From positions 42,569,362-42,633,361 of the forward strand of contig NC_060061.1 in the NCBI RefSeq assembly GCF_020283565.1: a stretch of 64,000 nucleotides of DNA, written 5' to 3'. Made by a program: the position numbers and the translations under genes. The DNA comes from Trifolium pratense. Lineage: Eukaryota; Streptophyta; Magnoliopsida; Fabales; Fabaceae. The notes under the pieces are model-generated. The model searched no databases. It saw only the letters and a program-made list of their open reading frames with translations, and had not been told where the DNA came from. Positions 24,695-35,592 of this stretch are shown one piece after another (the first letter of the stretch is position 1; the number at the start of each line of letters is the position of its first letter).

Positions 24695-25451
24695 GGCTTA
24701 ATTACACTTTTAGTCCTTTATCTTTATTTTAGGTTTCAAGTTGGTCCCTTATCTTTTAAAAGTTTTAAGTTGGTCCCTTATCTTTTATGCAGGTTTCAAG
24801 TTGGTCCCTGCCGTCAAATTTTTTAGGCTTAATTAGTCTTTTGGTCCCTTAAAGATATTTTAGGTTTCACAATGGTCCCTTAAAGAAAAAAAGGTCAGGA
24901 TTGGTCTCTTAAAGACACATCTATTTTTCAATTGGTCATTTCCGTCAATTTTTTACAAAAAACGTTAGTTTTAGTAGACTGAATTGTGGATGTCATTAAG
25001 TGTAAGTGGTCCACCAAAAACCTTATTAATTTTAAAAATTTTAACCATTGGAATTTTTTGTTATATTTGGAGTTAAAATTTAACGGAAAGGACCAATATG
25101 ACAAAAATATATGTCTTTAAGGGACCAATCCAGACATTTTTTCTTTAAGGGACCAATCCAGACATTTTTTTCTTTAAGGGATCATGGTAAAACCTAAAAT
25201 GTTTTTAAGGGACCAATAAACTAATTAAGCCAATTTTTTACTATTACCGTTAAATTTGGACACGTGTCATCTTTTCAAGTGTGATTTCGTTTGCCACGTG
25301 TCAAAATTTAACGGTAATAGTGAAAAATTTGACGGGATGGACCAACATAAAACCTGTAGAAAAGATACAGGACCAATTTAAAACTTTTAAAAGATAAGGG
25401 ACCAACTTGAAACATAAAATAAAGATAAGTGACCAAAATTGCAATTAAGCC
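24695..25451. mobile_element. Mutator-like foldback element, middle of three nested
   Basis: Inserted inside the outer element. TIRs GGCTTAATTACACTTTTAGT and its complement ending AATTAAGCC. Flanks TAAAAAGTT (24686-24694) and TAAAACGTT (25452-25460) give a 9-bp duplication with one mismatch. It has an internal secondary palindrome near its right side built on ACACGTGTCA (about 25235-25345). Confidence 0.85.
24826..25231. mobile_element. Mutator-like foldback element, innermost of three nested
   Basis: TIRs GGCTTAATTAGTCTTTTGGT and its complement ending CTAATTAAGCC. It is flanked on both sides by AATTTTTTA (24817-24825 and 25232-25240), a perfect 9-bp duplication. It splits the middle element at the CCGTCAAATT motif. 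Confidence 0.88.
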
Positions 25452-25895
25452 TAAAACGTTTTATGGAATTTTAGGTTGGGGAGAAGAAAGAAGAAGAAAA
25501 TATCGTTTTAGTACATTCAACACAAATTTCTAGATTTAGAGAAATATGAGTTCATTTTTGGGTTTAGAGAAAAAAAGAAAAAAAAATGATTTTGGGTTTA
25601 ATTTCGTTTTTTTGGTTTTGATCCCTCTCTTCAATTTTATTTTTGGATTTGGTCCCTCTAAGTGGATGACTGGGCATCATTGTTGACACATCATCCTCGT
25701 TTTCCACGTCGCATATTGCCACGCCAGCCTCTGTTTGCCACGTCATCATTTTTGTAACGACACTTAACGTTAGAGACTAAAACCAAATGAATTTGCACAT
25801 TCAGGGACTATTTTATAACAAAAAAAGACAAAGGGATGAAAACCAAAAACTCACAAACTTACAGGAATGAATTGATCATTTATGCCATATATCTA

Positions 25896-27950
25896 TCAGT
25901 GAAAATGTTCAATCTGTTAAATTCTTATTGAAAAATATGATGTGACACGTTAACCGAATATGTGACCCTTAATATCACACCAATGTTATAGAGACTAATT
26001 AATTTGTCCAAAATTTTTTTTTGAATGAAAGTACACTAGTTACAGTACGATGGAGTATTTTGAGTGACAATCATCTTATAGTTTCAAAAATAATGATTTT
26101 TTTTAGATAGACGAAATACTCAAAACTAACCCACTCAAATGAAAGAAATTGAGGTTTAAACTCTCGATTATAACATTTAACCTAACAATCTTAACATTTT
26201 TGGGAAATGATTTATGGTCAATGAAAAATTATTTTAATCAATATATTTACAAATTTTTTGGACCAATATTCATGTAATTCAACGCTAAAATCGTCACGTT
26301 CAACAAAATAAGGCCATGCTTTGGACAGGTTGACTTAAGAGTCTTTAATTTAGATAGGTAGGCTGAATATCTGACCTCAGAAACACATAATTTACGGACC
26401 CAGTGTTCCTTTACAATGACTTGTGAGTATGGGTTGGTTGAATTGAATATTATTCAGAGTCTTCATTGAAGAAGACAAAATAAAACAGGTCCCAATCATA
26501 TTCAAATTTCTCATTTTTAAGTCCATGCACCATATGTCTATTCTCGATTCGATTATTGCCTTAGCGTATAAATTTCAATGTTCCCATTCACACCACTTGT
26601 ATCCTCTATTTTTTTTATCGGTATCGATCTAAGGACCGACTAATCTAAATGACATTAATCTCACCGTCTATTAACCGGTGTCTATTAAAGTCAAAGGTTT
26701 ATTCTATATAGATTAACCTAATACGAAAGAAAAGTAACACGAAGATAATTTGAATTTGAAATCTGTTTCAAAAAAAAAAATGAATTTGAAACTTTGAGAA
26801 AAGTACACTATAAAATTTCATACGTAACTTTATCGCTAGATCAACTCATGTTGTTCCACTTGTGTCATGTTTTTTGAAAACAGCCAAATTGTATTGATGT
26901 CTCATGATCAAAGAAGGACAAGGGATGCTCAAGTATGTACATGCATCACCTTAATTATATGGGACTAATTATATTTCACCTTAGTACAAACATTTTTTTT
27001 TGCGTGTGTTGATAATTAAGATTAATACAAACATATCTATTTTAACATCAAATTATTATAAAAAACACAGCACCTTTCAATAAGTATATTCCTTACATAT
27101 ATATTTGAATGAAGGGTTCATAAACCCACCCTCCATTCACACCACTTTGTCCTATTGATTTGTATCAAAGAGACAAGAGAAGACAGCCCTAGTGGCAGTC
27201 CTATTCAAATAAATTTCCTTCATATTTTTTATTTTTCCCTTATCATCAAATCACTTCGCACGCATCTAAAATATGTAAGTCCTATAAGAGTTTCACTTAT
27301 AATTTTGAGGAATATAGTTCAAAGCAAGAGGATATTCTCTCCAGAGGAGTTTCACTGGATATTATCCGGTGTAAATCTACACCATATAAATAACGCTTAA
27401 ATAATTTTGGTTGTCGGTGATGCACATGATGGACAACCAACATTGAACTGCATACAAAATATCACCGTAGAGAATCCTTACCCTAATTAAAAATCCACAT
27501 GATTCATTTGTGATATTGTTATTAATAATATTTTTTTCTTTTCTAATTTAAATAACCTCAAATTATAAAAGGGTAGTTTAGAAAAAACCAATATAAACCC
27601 ATTCTACACGTATTGTTCTTTTCTCTATTTTTTAATCTCTATTTTCTCCTTAGCTAATAGCTACACCATTTTTTATCATAATAAAGGAATCACACATTTA
27701 CACGTAATAATAGATATTAATCATTAAATTGAGATAGAACAACTCCTATTATACAACAGTTAAATCTTTGGCCTCGATTACTTTTTTATAAGAAAAAAGA
27801 ATATATGCACTATTTTTTTAATAAACCAAGTGTCAACCATGCATAAGTAACTATGTATTCCACCACTTTATCACATTTTCATGACATGACAAAGAATATT
27901 AGACAATTTTTATTGAATGTCACTATAAAACTATGCGGATTGATGAGGTA
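25896..27950. other. Intergenic DNA without recognisable gene
   Basis: AT-rich, with many short stops in all frames. Nothing I can name before the 3' end of permease B. Confidence 0.4.
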
Positions 27951-27999
27951 ACATAATAGAATAACCATTGGTAAGTGATAATGTGCATAAACCTTTTTT

Positions 28000-30182
28000 C
28001 TAGCTAAGTTTAGCACGTATGATTCCTTCAAATGACCCAATAAATCCCATCATTGTGACAAGAAAGCAAACAAAGCTAAATAATCTGAGAACAATCCATT
28101 GTGTACTCCAAGCTTCAATCTTCTTCTGTACAAAGTACATTTCCACTGGAAAATATATAGCCAATGGCCAGAAATTTATGCCTCCTAATACTCCTAGAAC
28201 TTGGTTGAAGTAAGGAAATAAAATTGCAAGTCCAGTGGTTGAAATCACATAGCTTGTTCTACAACAGAACCTGAATAGATTTATCTTAAAAGCAGGTAAT
28301 AGAGGAAGTTTCACTTTGTGAAAATCATTCACAAAGGTACTCTTAGGGAATTTTCTTGAACACCATCTATCAATAGTACTATATATTGGTTGACTGTATA
28401 TCTGTTCACAAGATCATACAAATGAGAAAACAGTGAATATAATTTTTCTATACTCCTTCCTTCTGGTCTCATATATAAGCAAAAATTTCATTTTCAGGTT
28501 CATTGAATAACTGATATATATATATATATATATGGTTAGTGATATAGACCAGATACACATATTATTCAATGAACCTGAAAAAAGAATCTTTATTTACATT
28601 ATTTACCTGATATCCTCCAACCAAATGAATGATAATGCAAACATTGGCAAAGTCGATAAGCCAGAAAGGCTCGTAAAACCCAAACCCTGTCAAGAGATTT
28701 CCTGGTGTACCATCTCCAAAAGCTGCATATCCAAAGCCTCCGCAACATAGGTAGAAGAATGTTGTAATGAAGATTGAAATCATGGAGGCCTTTTTCATCG
28801 TTTTATTCTCTGCTGGAGGAGACTCTAGAGTGTCCTTTAATCAACAAAATTCAATAATTTGTTTCAGATATAGTCTTTTTTCTTTCTGCTTTATATCAAG
28901 CACCCTTTACTTATTCAATTTGAATATGAAATGTTTTGTTACCTGTATCTCAAGAAAAAGCATTGAGTATGGATAGGAAAAGCTAATGTCACCAAGTGCC
29001 TGGAAGATTAACCAGATTTTGTCGGTAACATTTGCAGTCTGTACTCCTGTCATACTTCCCATAAATCGTCCGTTTTCTGCATCAATATAGTAGCACGATA
29101 TGGATTTTAAGATAATAATATTTTTCATAAATCTTTAATTGATTCAAAAAAGAAATTGAGTGAAGATTAGGCTTACTTATGATTGTCGCTAAGCCAAGTC
29201 CAAGTCCAATTGACGAGTATGCAAAGGACATTATTGTAGCAACAACAGAAACCCATACCATGCTATGGAGATCTGGTATAAATGACATTACAACCTGAAC
29301 TAGTCCAAACAACATCATATACACATTACCACCATATTTACAAGGTGCATGATGCCCTTCCTCGTGATAACAATTCGATCTCATAATAGCCCTGTATTAA
29401 TTAGTAGCATAAACATGTGTCATTATCTTGTTGGCAAAAAAATAACATATAGTTCTTCTTTTGGTATTAACCCTCTAGTTTCCAGGGGAAAGGGCCCCCG
29501 GTAATCCAGAGTTTGGCAGTAAAGTAAATAAAGCCACACCAAAAATTGTTCCCACCAGCATTTGATGAGTGGTCCAACAGGAGAATTACCTCATACTTGT
29601 TGCCGCTGTAATTACATAGGCAGTACTAGTCACATACAAGCTCAAAATTTGAAGGAAACCAACTGCATATGTCCTTTTCTCACCTGAACAAACATTAAAC
29701 TCAATTTGAAGTTATAATTTGTTGGTAGTTCATGAAAAGCATATCTGTGTTAGCATAGTGATTGCAAATAGTGAAGAGTTTAATGTGTTCTTACCAAGAT
29801 TTACTCTAACAGCATCCATAAAAGAGTAGTTTCTTTTCCCAGTTATAGAGTCAGGATTTCTGTAACAATCAGCCAAAAGACATGAAGAAACATATGTAGC
29901 TATTGCACAACAAAGCAAGGCAATTGGCCCTCCAATCCATCCTAATTGAGCAATACTCCACGCCAAAGACAAAACACCGGAACCTATAACCGCGGTTATG
30001 ATATGAGCCACGGCACTCTGTAAATTTCCTGCAGAATAAAAAAAACTTCAATGTTCAAATTCTTGTATATAATAATTCAATGGTTATATGCTGTAGAGAA
30101 CTTCACCGGTTCTTTTCGGACGTCCATCATCATCATAGGCACCGGAAGTAGTCGTTAATTGGAGAGAGTTTTTCACGTCCAT
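28000..30182 (-). CDS. Amino acid permease, AAP family (paralogue B, 7 exons)
   Basis: Same transporter family as the genes at 14566 and 35593. Exons on minus: 30107-30182, 29795-30028, 29590-29683, 29177-29391, 28943-29076, 28607-28834, 28000-28401; total 1383 nt, 460 residues. All borders are GT-AG and all phases match paralogue C exon for exon. Key blocks: GAYDDDGRPKRTG, GSGVLSLAWSIAQLGWIGGP, CYRNPDSITGKRNYSFMDAV, FIPDLHSMVWVSVVATIMSF, GYAAFGDGTPGNLLTGFGFY and the C-terminal FIGSFEGIIRAKLS. The extra 108-base intron (28835-28942) splits LEIQ from DTLESPP. The last intron (28402-28606) holds a MITE remnant also found in paralogue C. No disabling change seen. Confidence 0.93.
28450..28590. 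mobile_element. Stowaway-like remnant in the last intron of permease B
   Basis: TACTCCTTCCTTCTGGTCTC and ATATATAAG near 28450, with inverted pieces GGTTCATTGAATAA and TTATTCAATGAACC. The matching intron of paralogue C (about 36066-36201) has a fuller copy ending GGGAGGAGTATA, so the insertion predates the B/C duplication. Confidence 0.5.
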
Positions 30183-32440
30183 CTTTATTCAAGTATATAA
30201 TTCAATGGAAGTTCATGCAGTTTGCTGCATATGATAGAAAAGCCTGAGCTAAAAACTATAAAGACATAGTAAAGTTAATATGAATTATGCTAAAGACATT
30301 ATTCTCTCTTCTTTTTCTTTGTTTTGTTTTTTTAATTTTGTGGTTCAATTAACCATTGGATTAGAAAAAAAAAATGAGCGAGGACTAAATATAAAAAAGG
30401 CAAATTCTATGGTACATGTGATAATTCTTAATGTACCGGTATATCAGGTAATTAAATTAATATGTAAATGAATATTTTTTAAAGGAAATCATTTTTCTTA
30501 TCATTAAAATGATTATAGTAACTAAATATTATTCATCAAAATTGGCAAAAATATTAAATTTGATATTTTTTGAATTTTTATTCATCATTATAGTCAATAT
30601 TGAATTTTTTTTCTAAGAAAATATTAGAAAAATTAGTATCATGCTTATAAACAATATATCGTGTTTTTTCTTGTGATATTATTATTTTTAAAATATAATA
30701 ATCGGTTAATAGTTTTTTAATTCATAAAAATAATCGTTAATTTATCAATTTACTGACTTGATGTACCGATACATTCAAATTATTCGAATGTACCGTAGAA
30801 GCTCCCTATAAAAAAACCGGAGAGGATCCAAATCTTCCCGCTTTCAACAAAAACTATACTTATAGTAAAATAAAAATAAAAGGTTCAGAATCAATTATTT
30901 GAATGGTCAAGATTAACCCTGTCGTCACTTTTGAGTTTTGGCCGAAGGAATCTATATCGAATTTAGATTCTCTACATTCAAAAATTGTAAATTCACCTAG
31001 ATTCACTTGTGAGAATGGAGAATAACTTGTTTGAGTATGTAATGTAACATTAAAAATTGCATATGAAGTTGCTTGAAACATAAAATGCCTATAATTAGAT
31101 TAACCTGTCAACCAGATCGGTTACTAGTTGGTGTGATTCCATATTTCCATTTCAGAAAAAACAAAATGATTGAGAGATCCATATTTCCATTTTTTAATTA
31201 ATTTAGTTATCATAATATTTTTATTTAGTATATTTTTAGTCACATAGTGAATTTTTTGAAATCCTTTTATTATAAAAAAATGTAAAACAGTAAATTCAAA
31301 TGAAGTTTTTCTTTTCCTTTCTACAATAATCTTTCTCGATTATATTAGAGCCAATCAGATATGAATTTAGATCGTGACTTAAATTAAAATTTAAAATGAA
31401 GGAATAATGCCTGGGCCCAAAATGGGAAGATCTTAGACTCACACAAACACAATGAAGTCTCATGTTCCTCATCATGCTGCCATGATGTTAACCTTTCATC
31501 TAACACTTCCTTCAAAAAAAAAAACCTTTCATCCAACACTTCCTCTCTCTGTTTTTATTTTTTTGGTACAAATACTTTTTTTTATTTTTATTAATTTTAT
31601 TTTGTGGCTTAATTAACCATTGGATTAGAAGAAAAAATAAATGAGGGAGAAATGATTATAAAAAAACTGGAGAGGATCCATATCTTCTGGCTTACGACGA
31701 AAACTATCCTTATAAAACAAAAGTTCAGAATTAATTCTTTTAATGATCGAGATTAACCCCTGCTGTCACTTCTGAGTTTTGACCGCAGAAATCTAAATCC
31801 ACTGTAATTGTGAATTTGTGATGGTGTAACATTTTATAATATATTAAGTAATTTTTTTTGTCTTAGATGAAGTGGTAAATCCACTGAAATTAAACTCACA
31901 TAATTGTGACTTGTGAGATCCCGGTTCGAATCCGGGTCACGATATCCAGCCTAACAATTTCGGCATTTTTTGCCAGTTGAGCTAAGATTTATGGGACTAT
32001 ATTAAGTAATATTAATACCAATGACAATAACAAAGGAGAAAAGATGGAGCATAAAACCATATTGAAAAATAACTCATTCGAAGTTTGAACAATGTAAATA
32101 AATTTGCATGCGACAATTCATAGTTTAAGTTTAATCAAACAATGCACATTTATTTTCATAAACACTACTCACTTGGAATTCTTTCTCCCCCGTTTTCTTT
32201 ATCCCCTTTCTAGCTCTGTTTTTTATATTTTATTTTCTAATTTTAAACTTTGAGTTTCTTGCTCTTATGGAAAACTGTTGGATATGGCACTCAAGTACCG
32301 TTTTTATATCCCTCTCTTTGTTTTTTAAATCATCAGATATCTCTGTTATCTTATTTTTAGGAAATTTTGGTTAATGACATTTAATTAATCAATTCTCCAG
32401 ATTTTCATCTCCATATATTAAGTGTATTAATTAACTTATG
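30183..32440. repeat. Upstream block of permease B, duplicated at permease C
   Basis: Parts of this block recur upstream of paralogue C: for example 32037-32330 matches about 39590-39860 (AAAGATGGAGCATAAAACCA, GGAATTCTTTCTCCCC, AAGTACCGTTTTTATAT), and 31380-31800 matches about 39350-39530 in pieces. There is also a local duplication: 30815-30950 resembles 31655-31810 (GGAGAGGATCCA, then TTCAGAAT and TGTCACTT blocks). No gene within. Confidence 0.65.
31862..31990 (+). mobile_element. tRNA-related SINE fragment
   Basis: GATCCCGGTTCGAATCCGGG at 31918-31937 is a perfect T-arm-like stem with a B box. It is followed by CAATTTCGGCATTTTTTGCC and AGTTGAGCTAAG. Related pieces occur near 41500, 52600 and 62390. 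No acceptor or anticodon arm can be folded, so this is not a tRNA gene. Confidence 0.5.
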
Positions 32441-32501
32441 TTTGTATTTTATAGGTCATTTGTTGTGCCTTGTGTGTGCCTAAATTTAAACTATTTTAGT
32501 A

Positions 32502-32625
32502 CTACTCCGTCCCAAAATATAAGCAAAAATAGGTCAACAAAAGTTGATGAATTTGGTTTAAAATTTAGTCCATATACATTCACTTTTGTTGACCTACTTT
32601 TGCTTATATTTTGGGACGGAGGGAG
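32502..32625. mobile_element. Stowaway-like MITE
   Basis: Ends CTACTCCGTCCCAAAATATA and its complement TATATTTTGGGACGGAGGGAG-type right end (GGGACGGAGGGAG), flanked by TA on both sides (32500-32501, 32626-32627). The inner arms AGGTCAACAAAAGTTGAT pair with TTTTGTTGACCT. Confidence 0.8.
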
Positions 32626-32680
32626 TATTTTGTTACGTAAGCATTTGTTAGTTAGCACATGAAATATACAAAGATAGAAA

Positions 32681-32918
32681 GAGTAAACATGAAATTTTAA
32701 AATTCGTCACATTTCCTCATGAAATTTGGAAATAGGCAAATACTCCCTGAAATTTTTAAAAGTCAATCAAATTGCCCCCCGGCGGTACCAGTCAGAGTCC
32801 ACGCCAGGGGGCAATTTGAGTGGTTTTTTAAAATTTCAGGGGAGCATTTGCCTATTTTCAAATTTCATGGGGTATTTGACGAATTTTAAAATTCCAGGGG
32901 GTATTTGATAGTTTACTC
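32681..32918. mobile_element. Foldback element with 9-bp flanking repeat
   Basis: Ends GAGTAAAC and GTTTACTC. Long arms contain TGAAATTTTAAAATTCGTCA and the complementary TGACGAATTTTAAAATT. Flanks AGATAGAAA (left) and ATATAGAAA (right) match at eight of nine bases, consistent with a Mutator-like insertion. The GC-rich loop is GGCGGTACCAGTCAGAGTCC-like. Confidence 0.7.
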
Positions 32919-33179
32919 ATATAGAAAAGTAAACTCAATATATTAATGGTGGAAAACCACAGCCTGTAAATTACAAGTAGCAAATACAGAATATAGTAAG
33001 AGAGAAAAAAAGTCTGGGAAGATTTAACCAATATTTCTAGGTACTATATATCATCTCTTTCTCAACTGGACACTTCTCAGGCGCATCACACATTCACACC
33101 TCATTATGCCATGATCAATAGATTCCCTCCTATTAGGCAATCTCTCATAACAACTTCAGTCCATTTTGGACCTGGGTTT

Positions 33180-33660
33180 GAATTAGGGGTGTCGTAGTGC
33201 GGTGCGGTTTGGTTCGGTTTCCTAACAGCGAGATAAAAATGTATGCGGTTCGGTTTAATTCGGTTGATTTTTAAAAATTCATCCAAACCAAACCAATGAG
33301 GTTAGGGATGGTTCGATTTGTGCGGTTTAGCAAATTTTAATTTATTGTTTACATGATTATGCATATACAAAATTGGATATACATAAGAATTTATTTTTAA
33401 TACCAGCAATATAGTTCTGGATCGCTTGAAATGATATGTTTTGACAGCCTACTGTTTTATGACTCAATTTAGGTTGGACTTCCTAAGTTGGACTAGGTAA
33501 TAGGTTGATTGCTACTAGTAGATAGAGTTAAGTTAAATATTGCGGGTTTGGTTTTCTGAAATGAAAACTGCAAACCAGACCACGCGATTTAGAAGAAAAA
33601 TGATCCGTGCGGTTCACATTAAATGTAGTTTTGGTTTTTATTGTCTTCGGTTTGCGGTTT
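33180..33660. repeat. GGTTCGGTTT-rich dispersed repeat
   Basis: Repeated GCGGTTTGGTTCGGTTT-type words (33199-33330 and 33600-33660) in both orientations, of a kind common in plant intergenic repeats. A reverse version occurs near 38330-38430. Non-coding. Confidence 0.4.
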
Positions 33661-33944
33661 TACTTTTGGATTGATTCGGATACGATCACCCTTTTCACAA
33701 AAATCATTTTTTTATTTTTACAAAATGATGATTTTTTTTTTGTTTACAACGTCAATGAGGATCGAACCCAAGACCTCATGCATACTACCCAAATCTCTCA
33801 TCACTAAACCAAATCTAATGGTTTAAATGATGAAATATTTAAAGCGACATTACAAGATAAGCTATTTAAATCAATTTTTCATTGATTGTAAAAAAAAAAT
33901 CAATTTTTCATTTGAAACTTTTATAAAAAAATTCTTTATTAAAA

Positions 33945-34707
33945 TGTGGAGGATGAGGGTGAGAGATGGCGTAGGCGTCTCTTTGCTTGAATGGAGGAGT
34001 TGATTAGGGAGCGTTGTGCTATTTTGCAACATGTATTTTGCAGGAGTTGGTTAGGTAGCGTGGTGGTATTTTGCAACATGTATTTTTTGCAGGTCAACGT
34101 CCAAGATAAGTGAATTTGACTACCTGACCCTGACTTTGAATATTCAGTGAGATGCACTTATCAATTATTATCTCATGTTGTCCCTTCTATGATGTACGAG
34201 GATAAAGAGGTTATATGGAATAAGGTTGTCCCGTTGAAGATGTCGACCTTTGCTTGGAGGCTGTTAAACCAGTGGCAGAGCCAGGACCCTGGTTCTGGGG
34301 TGCAAACTTTAATTCAAAAAGTTATACCATACTCAAAATTACTTACATATTATACAATTGTCCTATGCGCAATTTCAGGTTCTGAAATAAAAAATAATCA
34401 ACTCATTATCAGTGTTGTTGAACATAAGCAAGCCATTAGGAAGAAAATTTTGGAATACCGTAAATTTTATATAAACTAATTATTGTTGAATCATGCTTTG
34501 CAATTTTGTAATTCTTTTGTGTTTGGCAAAGAAGTTCATTCGGGTATTCAAGTTGTGTGGTTGACTAGTTGTTGGATCATTTGGAAAGAAAAAAATAATG
34601 GAGTTTTTGCTCACAAGCAAGTACCGGTCGAGGTGCCTCTTGATAAGGTGAAAACTATATCTCGGTGGTGGTTGAAGTCTAGCAAAAAGGCTTTAGTTAC
34701 GATTTGA
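33945..34707 (+). pseudogene. LINE C-terminal fragment with insertion
   Basis: Three broken frames on plus: an upstream part with an internal 50-base duplication (about 33990-34095), then YEDKEVIWNKVVPLKMSTFAW, typical of the zf-RVT region, and after 34490 VWLTSCWIIWKEKNNGVF ending ISRWWLKSSKKALVTI and stop. Between them (about 34271-34480) an unrelated stretch starting CAGTGGCAGAGCCAGGACCC replaces most of the zinc-binding region; it looks like a hAT-type element end. Confidence 0.75.
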
Positions 34708-34719
34708 ATGTGTACCAAA

Positions 34720-35290
34720 CAAAATATCGGGGTACCATTCGATTAAGCCCAATACGCCCAAACGGGCCACTTTAGAGGAGGCCCAAAAAGACTAAGTTAA
34801 GATACTCGCCTAGGGTATCAACGAAATATCCCTAACCCTGAGAAGATAAGACCGAAGTTATAGCTCACGTGGGATAACTAAAACTCCTAGAATAATGGAG
34901 TTAGTGGCTCCAGGATGCAGGAGAGGGTGTCTCGCCTGGGACCATTGTATCCTAGCTTATATACAGGACCCCTATTATCTCTAAATGATCACGCCATTCT
35001 ACATACATGCATACATACTCTCAGACTTAGATCTAGAACACCATCTAGCTAAGTGTATACCCCGCAAAATCATTAAAGGGGATTGATTGTTCGTGCTGTT
35101 TTGCACTGTGAATTTCTTATATTATTTGTTAGGCCCCGTGCCCATTTTCTACGTATTTAGTAAGCAATTCCGACGTTGTACCTCAAGATCTTCTCTATCT
35201 CCTTTTTAGTAGATTTTTTGCCTAGGAATCGAACCACGTAACAAGTACATGTTCAATACTTCTGCACTTTGCATCTTTTGTATCATACCA
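34720..35290. other. LTR-like or unclassified repeat
   Basis: This stretch is richer in GC and starts directly after the LINE stop region at TGTGTACCAAAC. It contains CTTATATACAGGACCCC (a TATA-like box) at about 34955 and no coding frame. It could be a solo LTR, but no second copy, primer-binding site or target duplication is visible in the window. Confidence 0.3.
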
Positions 35291-35592
35291 AATTTTACAC
35301 TTTTTTTTTTAATATAACTACCAAAATATATTTTGTCAAAAAACTACCAAAATATATAAAATGTAAATATAAGCAAACAAAAAATAGCTAGTACAATGAT
35401 AATTAAAACTTTTGGTGGAACTTTTTCTTTGAAGATAATGATGCATCAAGCAACTCGAATTATTTCATAGCTTAATACGTTTCTAACTCTGGAAAACACT
35501 AATATTACATGATATGAAACAAACTTACAGGAATCACTCTATAACCAAAATAAAATAACCATTGGCAAGTGATAATGTGCATAAACCTTTTT

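Larger units (their letters stand above)
24075..25886. mobile_element. Mutator-like foldback element, outermost of three nested
   Basis: The TIRs start GGCTTAAATGATCAATTCAT and end with its complement (ATGAATTGATCATTTATGCC). Both arms are long, about 330 bases. The 9-bp sequence ATATATCTA flanks both sides (24066-24074 and 25887-25895), a perfect 9-bp target duplication as expected for Mutator-like elements. The mirrored open frames 24208-24405 and 25564-25749 are arms of the TIR, not genes. No transposase. Confidence 0.88.

Noticed and set aside
24208..25749. Two similar open frames starting MMTW on opposite strands
   Set aside because: They are mirror images because they lie in the two arms of the outer foldback element; no known domain.
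31918..31937. Perfect T-arm-like stem suggesting a tRNA gene
   Set aside because: No acceptor, D or anticodon arm can be placed around it; related fragments elsewhere point to a SINE.
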